64,000 bases of DNA, taken from PHBD01 sp964578535 (lineage in GTDB: Bacteria > Desulfobacterota > Syntrophia > Syntrophales > PHBD01). The stretch's first letter is position 1, and every line of letters begins with the position of its first letter. The position numbers and the translations under genes were made by a program. The stretch covers positions 62,001 to 126,000 of the forward strand of contig CAZODI010000002.1 in the NCBI GenBank assembly GCA_964578535.1, written 5' to 3'. The notes below the pieces were generated by a model. That model was not told the DNA's origin, ran no database searches, and saw only the letters and a list, made by a program, of their open reading frames with translations. This document shows positions 24,620 through 32,918 of this stretch, one piece after another.

Positions 24620-25996
24620 GTGTCTGAAACCGACACCATTGTCGCCATCGCCACCCCGCCCGGGATGGGTGCGATCGGGATCGTACGGCTCAGCGGACCG
24701 GAAAGCCTGCCCGTGGCGAAACGGCTTTTCCAACCGTCGAACCCCCGCGCGGAGTGGACCAGCCATCGGATGCTTCACGGCCGCGTGTTTGCCGGTACGG
24801 GAGATTTCCTCGACGAGGTCATGCTCTGCTGGATGCAGGGCCCGCATTCCTCCTCCGGCGAAGACGTCGTTGAAATTTACTGCCATGGGGGACCCGTCAT
24901 CCTCCGGTCCGTTCTGTCGGAAGCGGTAGGTGCCGGGGCCCGACCGGCGGAGCCGGGTGAGTTCACGAAGCGGGCTTTTCTGAACGGCCGCATGGACCTG
25001 GCCCAGGCGGAGGCCGTGGCGGACATGATCGCCGCCCGGACCGAAGCGGCCCGGAAAGTCGCCGCATCCCAGCTGAAGGGGGAATTGTCCCGGCGGATAG
25101 AATCCCTCCGAAACGGACTGACGGAGGTCCTTGTCCACCTGGAGGCGGAGATTGATTTCAGCGACGAAGACCTGACACCGGTTCCGCCGGAAGCGCTGGC
25201 GGAGCGGGTGATGTTCCTCCGGGACGGGATCGGAGACCTGCTGGATACCTGGAACGAGGGCCGGCTGTACCGGAGCGGAGCCTCCGTGGTCATCGCCGGG
25301 CGATCCAACGTCGGGAAGTCGAGCCTCCTCAACCGGCTCCTGGGGATGGAGCGGGCCATCGTGACCCCCGCACCGGGAACGACCCGGGACTTCATCGAGG
25401 AATGGATCTCCCTGGAGGGGATTCCCGTGAAACTGGCCGATACGGCCGGGATTCGGGACACGGAAGACCCGGCCGAACAGGAAGGTATCCGGCGTGTCTG
25501 GGAAAGGATCTCCGCCGCCGACCGGGTGATCGTGCTCCTGGACGGAAGCGAGGCCCTGACCGAGGAGGACCGCCGGATCGCCGGAGAGGTGGGCAGTCGG
25601 AAGGGATTTCCCGTGATCAACAAGGCGGACCTGACACCCTTGATCGAGGCGCAAGCAGTCCGAGCGCTCTTCGACGGCCAGGCCCCCTTGTGGATTTCGG
25701 CGAAAAGGGGTGACGGCATTTCGGATCTGACGGAATCCCTTCACCGTTTCCTCCTGCGGGACGGTGGCGCCGGGTGTCTGGAGGGGCTCCTGTCGAACGC
25801 CCGCCACAAGACCGCCCTGGAGGGCGCCCAGTACTTTCTCTCCCAGGCCGTATCGGGCCTCGCGGCGGGATGCTCACCCGAAGTTGCCGCCTGCGATATC
25901 AAGGACGCCCTGGACCGGTTGGGGGACATCGTGGGAAGGACAACGGTGGAGCAGGTCCTGGAGCGGATTTTCTCCACGTTCTGCATTGGAAAGTAG
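24620..25996 (+). CDS. mnmE: tRNA-5-carboxymethylaminomethyl modification GTPase MnmE
   Basis: GTPase that with MnmG modifies U34 of tRNAs. The 458-residue length is standard. The N-terminal folate-binding domain starts DTIVAIATPPGMGAIGIVR. The inserted G domain has GRSNVGKSSLLNRL (G1), GTTRD (G2), DTAGIRDTED (G3) and NKAD (G4), and the C-terminus ends CIGK, the required cysteine motif. Translation starts at GTG 24620, 19 bases after jag; no better ATG is in frame. It closes the rpmH-mnmE cluster. Confidence 0.96.
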   Translation: MSETDTIVAIATPPGMGAIGIVRLSGPESLPVAKRLFQPSNPRAEWTSHRMLHGRVFAGTGDFLDEVMLCWMQGPHSSSGEDVVEIYCHGGPVILRSVLSEAVGAGARPAEPGEFTKRAFLNGRMDLAQAEAVADMIAARTEAARKVAASQLKGELSRRIESLRNGLTEVLVHLEAEIDFSDEDLTPVPPEALAERVMFLRDGIGDLLDTWNEGRLYRSGASVVIAGRSNVGKSSLLNRLLGMERAIVTPAPGTTRDFIEEWISLEGIPVKLADTAGIRDTEDPAEQEGIRRVWERISAADRVIVLLDGSEALTEEDRRIAGEVGSRKGFPVINKADLTPLIEAQAVRALFDGQAPLWISAKRGDGISDLTESLHRFLLRDGGAGCLEGLLSNARHKTALEGAQYFLSQAVSGLAAGCSPEVAACDIKDALDRLGDIVGRTTVEQVLERIFSTFCIGK

Positions 25997-26062
25997 ACTC
26001 TCCCCCCCCATGGCGGTGGGTGAGGGAATGTTCAGAAAAAGGGTAGAAAAGGAGAGCCGGAT

Positions 26063-26419
26063 ATGACCCTGGACCGGACACAGAATCACGAGGAGGACCA
26101 CGTTCACCTGGAGCTGGACCAGGTAATTGAATTTATCAGCGGCTCCTATTCGCTGACCGGGGAAGGCCGGATGCCCTTCAACGGACGGGAAGTTCTCTAC
26201 GCTGTCGGGGTCGCCATGTTGGACCGGTCTTGCTGCGGGAGCGGAGGGTGCCGATTCCTGAAGGTTCCCGGATACCTTCTCCGCTGGCAGTACCGGACCG
26301 GAGAGGACGGGCGGCCGGTCAGCCGTGTCGAGCCGGTACGGGACGAGGCCGAGCGGATGGAGATCCGGCGGCTTCTGGAGCGGCAATTTCCTTATTCCCA
26401 GGTGAATTTTTCTTCCTGA
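26063..26419 (+). CDS. Conserved small protein with a Cys-Cys-Gly motif, unknown function
   Basis: A 118-residue soluble protein starting at ATG 26063 with AAGGAGAG upstream. The first 20 residues are acidic and His-rich (NHEEDHVHLELDQ). The centre holds LDRSCCGSGGCRFLKVPGYL, in which three cysteines are close enough to bind metal or a cluster. No family was recognised with certainty. It sits alone between mnmE and the transketolase genes, 66 bases after mnmE, and could share the mnmE transcript. A regulatory or tRNA-modification-related role is only a guess from context. Confidence 0.7.
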   Translation: MTLDRTQNHEEDHVHLELDQVIEFISGSYSLTGEGRMPFNGREVLYAVGVAMLDRSCCGSGGCRFLKVPGYLLRWQYRTGEDGRPVSRVEPVRDEAERMEIRRLLERQFPYSQVNFSS

Positions 26420-26421
26420 AA

Positions 26422-26442
26422 GCCGCCGCTCATCCCGGCGGC
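26422..26442 (+). terminator. Hairpin after the small Cys-rich gene
   Basis: GCCGCCG (26422-26428) pairs perfectly with CGGCGGC (26436-26442) across a seven-base loop, three bases after the stop codon, and is followed by GAATTTG. The T-run is weak, so it is either a partial terminator or a 3'-end stabilising stem. Confidence 0.45.
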
Positions 26443-26474
26443 GAATTTGCCGTCCGGCATCACGGGATACCGGA

Positions 26475-26506
26475 TGTGACGGATATTTCCCGGCGGGACA
26501 TACAAT
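26475..26506 (+). promoter_or_regulatory. Candidate promoter of the split transketolase genes
   Basis: TACAAT (26501-26506) differs from the -10 consensus at one base. About 18 bases upstream TGTGACGG gives a poor -35. It lies 42 bases before the transketolase N-subunit start, after the hairpin at 26422-26442. Confidence 0.35.
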
Positions 26507-26548
26507 CCTGTCTCCCTTGAAAGAAACGGCAAGGGTGTGTTAGGGTCC

Positions 26549-27391
26549 ATGACCACGATGAGAGAGGAAAGATCATTGGAGTCCCTTCAAGAAACGGCGC
26601 GCAACCTGCGCATCCGAATCCTGCGCATGCTCCATGAGGCGAAATCGGGGCACACGGGAGGTTCCCTTTCCGCGGCGGACATCATCACCGCCCTGTACTT
26701 CCATGTCATGAGGCACCGTCCGGACAATCCGGAATGGCCGGGCCGGGATCGTTTCGTCCTTTCCAAGGGGCACGCGGCGCCGGCGCTTTATACCGCCCTG
26801 GCCATGGCGGGTTATTTCGACGAGGGCCTTTTGGCCACCCTCCGGAAGGTCCACAGCTGCCTCCAGGGGCATCCGAACGCCCGCTGCACGCCGGGTGTGG
26901 ATGCCACCTCAGGCTCCCTGGGTCAGGGGCTCTCGGTGGCCAACGGCATCGCTTTGGGGCTGCGCCTCGACGGAAACGAGGCTTCCGTGTACGCGCTCCT
27001 GGGGGACGGCGAGGTGCAGGAGGGGCAGGTCTGGGAGGCAGCCATGACGGCGGCGCACCGGCGCCTCGGAAAGGTGCTGGCGATTGTCGACAACAACGGG
27101 TTGCAGATCGACGGGTTCGTGAAGGACGTGAAAGGGGTCGAGCCGCTGGCCGACAAGTGGCGCTCTTTCGGGTGGGATGTCCGGGTCGTGGATGGGCACG
27201 ATTTCAGCTCCCTGATCCCGGCTCTTGAATCGGTGAAAGGAAAGCCCCTCGTGGACACCCCGACCATGCTGATCGCGCGGACGGTGAAGGGCAAGGGGGT
27301 CTCCATCTTTGAGAATCAGGTAAAATATCACGGCGTGGCACCCTCGGACGACGAGCTGGCGCGGGCGCTGCAGGAACTGGGGGCGGCATGA
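26549..27391 (+). CDS. Transketolase, N-terminal subunit
   Basis: Thiamine-diphosphate-binding half of a two-subunit transketolase of the non-oxidative pentose phosphate pathway. The 280-residue protein has SGHTGGSLSAADIITALYF, SKGHAAPALYTALA, GSLGQGLSVANGIALG and the ThDP/Mg motif GDGEVQEGQVWEAAMTA...NN. It ends where the PP domain ends, and the Pyr domain is encoded by the next gene, whose start overlaps the stop (ATGA, 27388-27391). The start is uncertain: GTG 26537, ATG 26549 and ATG 26558 are all in frame and none has a strong ribosome site. Confidence 0.93.
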   Translation: MTTMREERSLESLQETARNLRIRILRMLHEAKSGHTGGSLSAADIITALYFHVMRHRPDNPEWPGRDRFVLSKGHAAPALYTALAMAGYFDEGLLATLRKVHSCLQGHPNARCTPGVDATSGSLGQGLSVANGIALGLRLDGNEASVYALLGDGEVQEGQVWEAAMTAAHRRLGKVLAIVDNNGLQIDGFVKDVKGVEPLADKWRSFGWDVRVVDGHDFSSLIPALESVKGKPLVDTPTMLIARTVKGKGVSIFENQVKYHGVAPSDDELARALQELGAA

Positions 27392-28329
27392 CGGAAACCC
27401 TGGGCATACGGGAGGCATACGGCGAGGCCCTGGTGGAGCTGGGACGGGAAAACCGGGACATCGTCGTCCTGGACGCGGACCTTTCCGCCTCCACCATGAC
27501 GAAACTCTTCGCCCGGGAATTCCCGGAGCGTTTCTTCGACATGGGCGTGGCCGAACAGGACATGATGGGAACGGCCGCAGGGCTTGCCCTGGCGGGGAAG
27601 ACCGCCTTCGCCAGCACCTTTGCCGTCTTTGCCACCGGGCGTGCCTGGGAACAGATCCGGCAGGCCATCGCGTACCCGCAGATCAATGTCAAGATCGTGG
27701 CCAGCCATGGCGGCGTCTCCGTGGGAGAAGACGGGGCGAGCCACCAGATGACGGAAGATCTCGCCCTCATGCGGGCCATGCCGAACATGCGGGTCATCGT
27801 TCCCGCCGACGCTCACGAGACAAAGGCAATCCTCCGGCTGGTCGCCGAAACCCCGGGGCCGTTCTACGTACGGACCTCCCGGATGAAATTCCCCGTGATC
27901 TACAAACCCGGTGTGTCGTTCCGGCTCGGCCGGGGGGACATCCTCCGTCCCGGCTCGGACGTGTCGATTATCGCCTGCGGCTACATGGTCCATCCCGCAC
28001 TGCAAGCGGCGGATTCGCTCCGGGCGAAGGGAATCACCGCCCGGGTCGTGAACATGCCGACGCTCAAGCCCATCGACGAGGAACTGATCCTGGCCTGCGC
28101 CCGGGAGACGAAGGGCATTGTCACTGTCGAGGAGCACTCGATCATCGGCGGCCTGGGAAGCGCCGTCTGCGAGGTTCTCTGCGAGAGCAGGCCGGCGCCG
28201 GTCCGGCGCGTCGGGGTGAGGGACCAGTTCTGCTCGTCCGGCAGGGCGGACGATCTGTTCGAAGAGTATGGACTGACGGCCGGGAACATCGTCCGGACCG
28301 CGGAGGATCTGCTCCGAATCTCGCCCTGA
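27388..28329 (+). CDS. Transketolase, C-terminal subunit
   Basis: Pyrimidine-binding and C-terminal half of the split transketolase, 313 residues. It shows VVLDADLSAS, FFDMGVAEQDMMGTAAGLAL (with the catalytic Glu of the Pyr domain), SHGGVSVGEDGASHQMTEDL and the C-terminal transketolase domain SIIACGYMVHPAL. It could be confused with deoxyxylulose-phosphate synthase, but the split arrangement and length match archaeal/bacterial two-chain transketolases. Its ATG overlaps the stop of the N-subunit gene, giving equimolar translation. A dyad at 28328-28361 follows. Confidence 0.93.
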   Translation: MTETLGIREAYGEALVELGRENRDIVVLDADLSASTMTKLFAREFPERFFDMGVAEQDMMGTAAGLALAGKTAFASTFAVFATGRAWEQIRQAIAYPQINVKIVASHGGVSVGEDGASHQMTEDLALMRAMPNMRVIVPADAHETKAILRLVAETPGPFYVRTSRMKFPVIYKPGVSFRLGRGDILRPGSDVSIIACGYMVHPALQAADSLRAKGITARVVNMPTLKPIDEELILACARETKGIVTVEEHSIIGGLGSAVCEVLCESRPAPVRRVGVRDQFCSSGRADDLFEEYGLTAGNIVRTAEDLLRISP

Positions 28330-28361
28330 TTCCCGGAATCTGTCCCTGCTGTCCGGGAATC
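28328..28361 (+). terminator. Dyad after the transketolase genes
   Basis: GATTCCCGGA (28328-28337) is perfectly complementary to TCCGGGAATC (28352-28361) with a 14-base loop and begins at the stop codon. A second small stem, AGAAT..ATTCT, follows. No T-run is present, so termination efficiency is uncertain. Confidence 0.5.
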
Positions 28362-28426
28362 CAAGAATCCCCTTGATTCTCCCTTTCCGTTATGGGAAAT
28401 TCCCATCCTGTCCAAGGGGGAATACC

Positions 28427-29515
28427 ATGATCGACACCCGCATTCATCTGTCCGTTCGCCAACGTGTTTTCAGGATCCTTCCCGTTTTTATCCCGGCCTT
28501 TTTCATCTGTCTTGCCCTGTCGGGATGTGCCACCAAGGTCCGGGTGAACATGCTGCAGCCCGCGGCGTACCACCAGGCATCGCTGACCAAGGCGGTGGCA
28601 GTCGTTCCGTTCGGCGGTCCCGACGGCGCCGGCTTCGCAGCCGAGATCGAAGGGGTCCTGGCCAGCATCAACATCGACGACCGGCCCTATTTCTCCCTGG
28701 TGGACCGCCAGTCCCTCAGCCGGATCATCAGCGAGCAGAAATTTTCCCAGAGCGGACTGGTGGACCCGAGCACCGCCGCCAAACTGGGCCGCATGGTAGG
28801 GGCGCAGGGGATCTATACAGGGACGGTGACGGCATCGGATGTGAAAGAACAGCGATACCGGGAGCAGCGCCGGGAGTGCATCGAGCGGGAGGCGAAAAAG
28901 AAGGACGCGGGCTTTTTCGACGTGCCCAAATGCCTGAAGTACCGCAACTACTCCGTAAACTGCCTGAAGCGGGACGTGACGTTCGCCGTCACGCCCAAGC
29001 TGATCGACGTATCGACGGGTCGCGTCCTGTATTCCCGGAACCTGGGCGGCTCGACCAGCTCATCCGGCTGCTCCGACGGGACGCAGCCCAAGGGCGGGGA
29101 CGAACTTCTGGAGCAGGTGAAGGACACGGCGAGGGCCCAGTTCCGCAGGGACGTGGCTCCCTTCTACGTGACCGTGGAGATCGCGCTCATGGACATGACC
29201 GACGGGATCGCCACCGCGGAGCCCAAGGACTCCCTGAAGAGGGGGATCGATTACGCCGGCCGGGGCCGGCTGGACGCGGCCTGCGAGATCTGGGGAGCGG
29301 CGAGGATCCAGGCCCCTGCATCGCCGGCCCTTCTGTACAACCTGGGTGTCTGCGCGGAGAGCCGCGGCGACGCCGACGCCGCCCTGTCCCTGTACCGCCA
29401 GGCCGACAAGCTGCTCGGCAAGCCCGATGACGACATTACGGCCGCCCTGAACCGGGTTTCGGCAGTGATCAAAAACCGCATGAAGCTGCAACAGCAGCTC
29501 CAACCGAAGGGTTGA
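28427..29515 (+). CDS. CsgG-like lipoprotein with C-terminal repeat helices
   Basis: A 362-residue predicted outer-membrane lipoprotein: signal peptide with lipobox LSGCATK (about 34-40), then a CsgG/TolB-N-like fold. AVAVVPFGG, SLVDRQSLSRIISEQKF and SQSGLVDPSTAAKLGRMVG are the segment shared by CsgG and related peptide-secretion or LpoB-like proteins. Residues about 265-340 resemble TPR helices (LLYNLGVCAESRGDADAALS). ATG 28427 follows AAGGGGGAA. It heads a run of three envelope genes ending at 31915, all transcribed in one direction. CsgG family proteins form oligomeric outer-membrane assemblies; substrate here is unknown. Confidence 0.8.
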   Translation: MIDTRIHLSVRQRVFRILPVFIPAFFICLALSGCATKVRVNMLQPAAYHQASLTKAVAVVPFGGPDGAGFAAEIEGVLASINIDDRPYFSLVDRQSLSRIISEQKFSQSGLVDPSTAAKLGRMVGAQGIYTGTVTASDVKEQRYREQRRECIEREAKKKDAGFFDVPKCLKYRNYSVNCLKRDVTFAVTPKLIDVSTGRVLYSRNLGGSTSSSGCSDGTQPKGGDELLEQVKDTARAQFRRDVAPFYVTVEIALMDMTDGIATAEPKDSLKRGIDYAGRGRLDAACEIWGAARIQAPASPALLYNLGVCAESRGDADAALSLYRQADKLLGKPDDDITAALNRVSAVIKNRMKLQQQLQPKG

Positions 29516-29546
29516 GCCGGCCCGTTTGAGAGAGGAGGAAGCACAT

Positions 29547-30692
29547 ATGCGCAGTGTTCGTTGGTGGATGATCGGTTTCTGGATTTTGCTGGTGTTTCCG
29601 GGGATGCATACCGATGCGGCCGCCCAGCAGAAATGTGTCACTGCCGACGGGGAAGCGGTCGTCTTGAACAACGACCAGCCCTCGGCCCGGCTGGAGGCGA
29701 TCGCCCGCGCCAAATGGGCCGCCATTGAGAAGACCGTCGGGGTTGACGTCAAGGCGTCGAGTTTCGTGTCCAACTTCACCCTGGTGGAAGACGTCATGAA
29801 GACGAAGGTCGGCGGCTCCGTCAAGAGCTTCAAGGTTCTCGGGCAGAACCGCCAGGGGGAGACCCTGACGGTCACGATCAACGCGTGCATTGAACCGGCC
29901 AAGGCCCAGGAGGCCATCTCCTCCGAGTTGGCCCTGAACAGCGGCATCGCCCTGTTTATCCCGGCCAGGAAGCCCTCCGCCAGGGGTGGGGACGAGTTCG
30001 AAGAGACGAATATTCTCTCTGAAAAGCTCATCGGCAAGCTGACGGAGCAGAACTTCAAGGTTATCGATGCGGCGCCGTCCAACCCCTCGGACGCAGTGGC
30101 CATCGAGCGGATGGCCAGGAGCGGCAGCACCATGGCCGTCCGAAGCATGCTCTACAAGTATCTGTCCAATGTTGTCGTCGTCGGAAAGATCGATTACACG
30201 ATCTCGACGAAGAAGGGAGAAGACATCGGCTACGGCCTGTCCATGCCCTTCAACAACGTGACGGTGCGCCTGACATATCGGATGCTGGCGAAGAACAACC
30301 GGACGGGGAACATGGAGATCCTGACGGCAGACGCAGTCTCCGGGAGAGGGCTGGCGAACAACGTCGAAGACGCCGCCGCCCGCGGCATGGAAGACCTGGT
30401 AGAGAGACTGTCTCCGAAAGTGCTTGATACGGCGCATAAATTCATCCGGGGAAACGTCCGAAAAGTCCGCGTGAAAGTCAACGGCGTCAAGGATCTGGAC
30501 ACAAACATCGAGGTCAAGGGAGCCCTTCAGAACACCGTATGGGTGACCGGCGTCGATGAAAATGAGATGGGCGAGTTCACCGTCAGCTACCCGGAGAATC
30601 CCCTCTACCTGGCCAACAGCCTTCGGCAGAAGGGGGACTTCGCCCTTGTGAACTTCACGCCCTATTCGCTGACCTTTAACTATCGCCGATGA
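29547..30692 (+). CDS. Exported FlgT-like / CsgG-associated envelope protein
   Basis: A 381-residue protein with a cleavable signal peptide (about 1-27, ending AAAQQ). Residues about 45-100 (ARLEAIARAKWAAIEKTVG, then VDVKASSFV) match the N-terminal pattern of flagellar outer-membrane protein FlgT and LPP20-type proteins. The middle (about 130-300) has the TolB-N/CsgG-like beta topology, and the C-terminal 80 residues look like a separate beta domain. ATG 29547 follows GAGGAGGAA. It sits between two CsgG-like lipoproteins, so it probably forms a complex with them in the outer membrane. No flagellar genes are nearby. Confidence 0.65.
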   Translation: MRSVRWWMIGFWILLVFPGMHTDAAAQQKCVTADGEAVVLNNDQPSARLEAIARAKWAAIEKTVGVDVKASSFVSNFTLVEDVMKTKVGGSVKSFKVLGQNRQGETLTVTINACIEPAKAQEAISSELALNSGIALFIPARKPSARGGDEFEETNILSEKLIGKLTEQNFKVIDAAPSNPSDAVAIERMARSGSTMAVRSMLYKYLSNVVVVGKIDYTISTKKGEDIGYGLSMPFNNVTVRLTYRMLAKNNRTGNMEILTADAVSGRGLANNVEDAAARGMEDLVERLSPKVLDTAHKFIRGNVRKVRVKVNGVKDLDTNIEVKGALQNTVWVTGVDENEMGEFTVSYPENPLYLANSLRQKGDFALVNFTPYSLTFNYRR

Positions 30693-30703
30693 AAGGGAGA
30701 CGG

Positions 30704-31915
30704 ATGTACGGCAGACTGGGAAACGTGCTGTTCCTGGCCGTTATTCTGGCCGGCTGCGTTGCCAGTGGGGCGGCGGTCCAGATCGATTCCGCCTCGTTCC
30801 TGCCCGACCGGGTATCCCGGGAGACTGTGCCGGACTGCTGCAGAGCCCTGTACGACACGGCCTCGACGCGGGTGGCCATCGCCCCCTTCTCGAACAACAC
30901 CCCCTTCGACTATGCCAAAGAGGTTCAGGTTCACGTGGAGGGGACATCGGATCGCCAGGTCCGGGGGGCTGCCGCCGGCAGGGCGACGCGGAGCACGGCC
31001 GGGGTTGTCTGGGGAACCGACGATCGCCGCCGGTTCCAGCAGGATACCCGGATGACCCAGCAGGAGATGAACTCGAAACTGAGCGAATCCCTGGAGGACT
31101 CCGTCCTGGATCAGATCCGGGGAATCCCGGGAGTCCGCGTCTATACGCGGAAGGAGCTGGCCAAGGTCTTCGACGAGATGAAACTCCAGCAGTCGGGCAT
31201 GGTGGACCAGTCCACGGCGGTGCAGCTTGGAAAACTGGCCGGGGCCAAGTACATTGTCACCGGCTCTTTCAACAACATCGCCCTCGCGTATCGGAGCACC
31301 CAGTCCATCCAGAGGGGAGGCCGCGACGTGGGCCGGCGGGCGGCGGACCAGCGCAAGGGAGACGACGCCCTCTGGGCGGCCCTGGCAGGGCATGCCGTGG
31401 CGGCGGTTGCAGAGGCCGCGGAAGGCTGGAGCGTGGAGGCGGAGGTCCTGGTCCGGGTCCTGGACGTGGAGAGCGGGGAGGTGATTTTCTCCAAGAGATT
31501 CTCCGGGAAGGAAAGCCTGGGAAAGATGCCGTATCCCGGTTTTGCCGAGGTTGTCGGCGGGGTCAAGAAGGCGGGAACGAAGAACATGGAGGACCTGCGG
31601 CCGGCACTTTCCAGGAATTTTTCCGCCCGCGGTTACGTCATCCAGACGAAAACCAGCCCCGACGGAAGCCGGCGCATCGCCCTCGTCAGCCTGGGAAGCA
31701 AGGCGGGTGTAAAGGAAAACCTTCAGTTGTCCGTCTACGCGTTCTCGGAGGTGGAAGACCCCGTCAGCGGCCAGAAGACCTGCGACCAGTCCCGGCTGCC
31801 GGTCGTCCTGCGGATTACCGACCAGATTCAGCATGACAAGGCCTGGGCGGCCATTGAGGGGGACCCGCAGGGCATACAGCGGGTGAAGGCGGGACAGTTC
31901 GTTGAGACACGGTGA
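30704..31915 (+). CDS. CsgG-family outer-membrane lipoprotein
   Basis: A 403-residue lipoprotein with lipobox LAGC (about residues 14-17) and a CsgG-type domain: RVAIAPFSNNTPFDY, VYTRKELAKVFDEMKLQQSG and MVDQSTAVQLGKLAGAKYIV, the motif also seen in the gene two positions upstream. The C-terminal region after about 250 is a further beta-rich domain ending QFVETR. Two ATGs are possible; GGGAG five bases before 30704 favours it over 30689, which overlaps the upstream stop. The three genes likely make a single envelope assembly, and paralogy between this and the first gene points to a hetero-oligomer. Confidence 0.82.
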   Translation: MYGRLGNVLFLAVILAGCVASGAAVQIDSASFLPDRVSRETVPDCCRALYDTASTRVAIAPFSNNTPFDYAKEVQVHVEGTSDRQVRGAAAGRATRSTAGVVWGTDDRRRFQQDTRMTQQEMNSKLSESLEDSVLDQIRGIPGVRVYTRKELAKVFDEMKLQQSGMVDQSTAVQLGKLAGAKYIVTGSFNNIALAYRSTQSIQRGGRDVGRRAADQRKGDDALWAALAGHAVAAVAEAAEGWSVEAEVLVRVLDVESGEVIFSKRFSGKESLGKMPYPGFAEVVGGVKKAGTKNMEDLRPALSRNFSARGYVIQTKTSPDGSRRIALVSLGSKAGVKENLQLSVYAFSEVEDPVSGQKTCDQSRLPVVLRITDQIQHDKAWAAIEGDPQGIQRVKAGQFVETR

Positions 31916-31936
31916 TCATCGGGGCGAACCGGCCCG

Positions 31937-32386
31937 TTATCCCTTCCGGATGAAGTGGGGCATGCTTTCCGGGATCTGCAGGATCAGCTCGAAGAAACCC
32001 GAGTAAACGCCATCGCGATACCATGGGGACTGGAAGATCAATCTTCGGGTCCCTTTCTTTTCCACGGTGTACACGTTCTGTTCCCGCTGCTCCATGATCG
32101 TCAGGAGCTTTGTCCGCGCCGGCTCGGGGTGGCAGTCCAGGACGTTCGAGCCTACCAGCGCCTTCCCTCCCTGCGATTCGAATGAGCGGTCCGCCCGGCT
32201 GTTCATGTAGAGGATCGTTCCCTTCTCGTCGCAGACCGTCAGGGAAAAGGGCAATCCCATCAGCCATGGTCCCAGGTTGTTCAGGAATTCTTCCGGCACT
32301 GCACAGACCTCTCTCCCTGCCAGGGTAACGGGTTCTCCGGGTGGTTCACCCCGTATTGTCATCGAAGCCGGGTTATCGTCGAACAA
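31937..32386 (-). CDS. PAS-domain protein
   Basis: A soluble protein of up to 149 residues dominated by one PAS fold (about 45-145): LPFSLTVCDEKGTILYMNSR and ARTKLLTIMEQREQNVYTVE, then FQSPWYRDGVYSGFFELIL. No output domain is fused, so it may sense a ligand and act by protein contact. The start is unsure: TTG 32386 and ATG 32362 are in frame and neither has a clear ribosome site. It is convergent with the CsgG-like operon and 59 bases downstream of mscL on the same strand. Confidence 0.65.
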   Translation of the reverse strand: MFDDNPASMTIRGEPPGEPVTLAGREVCAVPEEFLNNLGPWLMGLPFSLTVCDEKGTILYMNSRADRSFESQGGKALVGSNVLDCHPEPARTKLLTIMEQREQNVYTVEKKGTRRLIFQSPWYRDGVYSGFFELILQIPESMPHFIRKG

Positions 32387-32445
32387 TCCCGCGCGCTTCC
32401 GCCGACCATCCCGAATCGGCCCTGTCTTTCCCGGTGTTCAACGGC

Positions 32446-32883
32446 TCACAACTCGGACGTACAGTGGGGACAGCGGACCGCCTTGACGGGGATCTCGGTG
32501 AAGCACTTCGGGCACTCCTTGGTGGTTGCTTCCGCCGGGGCTTCCCGCTTCAGCCGGTTCATGCCCCGGATGACAAGAAACACCGAGAAGGCGACGATGA
32601 GGAAGCTGATAATGGTGTTGATGAAAAGACCATAGTTGAGCGTCACCGCACCGGCCTTCTTTGCCTCTGCCAGCGCCGCGTAGGGGCCTGCCGCGGCGCC
32701 TTCCTTCAGGACCACGTAAAGGTTCGAGAAGTCCACGTTGCCCAGGAGCATCCCGATGGGGGGCATGATGACGTCGTCTACCAGGGATTTCACGATCGTC
32801 CCGAAGGCGGCGCCGATGATGATGCCCACCGCCATGTCCACCACGTTTCCACGCATTGCAAACTCTTTGAATTCCTTCAACAT
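32446..32883 (-). CDS. mscL: Large-conductance mechanosensitive channel with zinc-ribbon tail
   Basis: Pentameric inner-membrane channel that opens under osmotic downshock. The 145-residue protein has the family N-terminus FKEFAMRGNVVDMAVGIIIG with TM1 (about 12-40), a periplasmic loop and TM2 (about 85-108). The cytoplasmic tail is unusual: CPKC...CPHC (about residues 124-142) predicts a zinc-ribbon knuckle in place of the usual helix-only tail. ATG 32883 follows AGGAGG. The channel portion is standard; the Cys pairs could make the channel metal- or redox-responsive, which is an inference. Confidence 0.94.
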   Translation of the reverse strand: MLKEFKEFAMRGNVVDMAVGIIIGAAFGTIVKSLVDDVIMPPIGMLLGNVDFSNLYVVLKEGAAAGPYAALAEAKKAGAVTLNYGLFINTIISFLIVAFSVFLVIRGMNRLKREAPAEATTKECPKCFTEIPVKAVRCPHCTSEL

Positions 32884-32918
32884 GATTGCCTCCTATGGCA
32901 TGGATGGGTGCCGGACGG

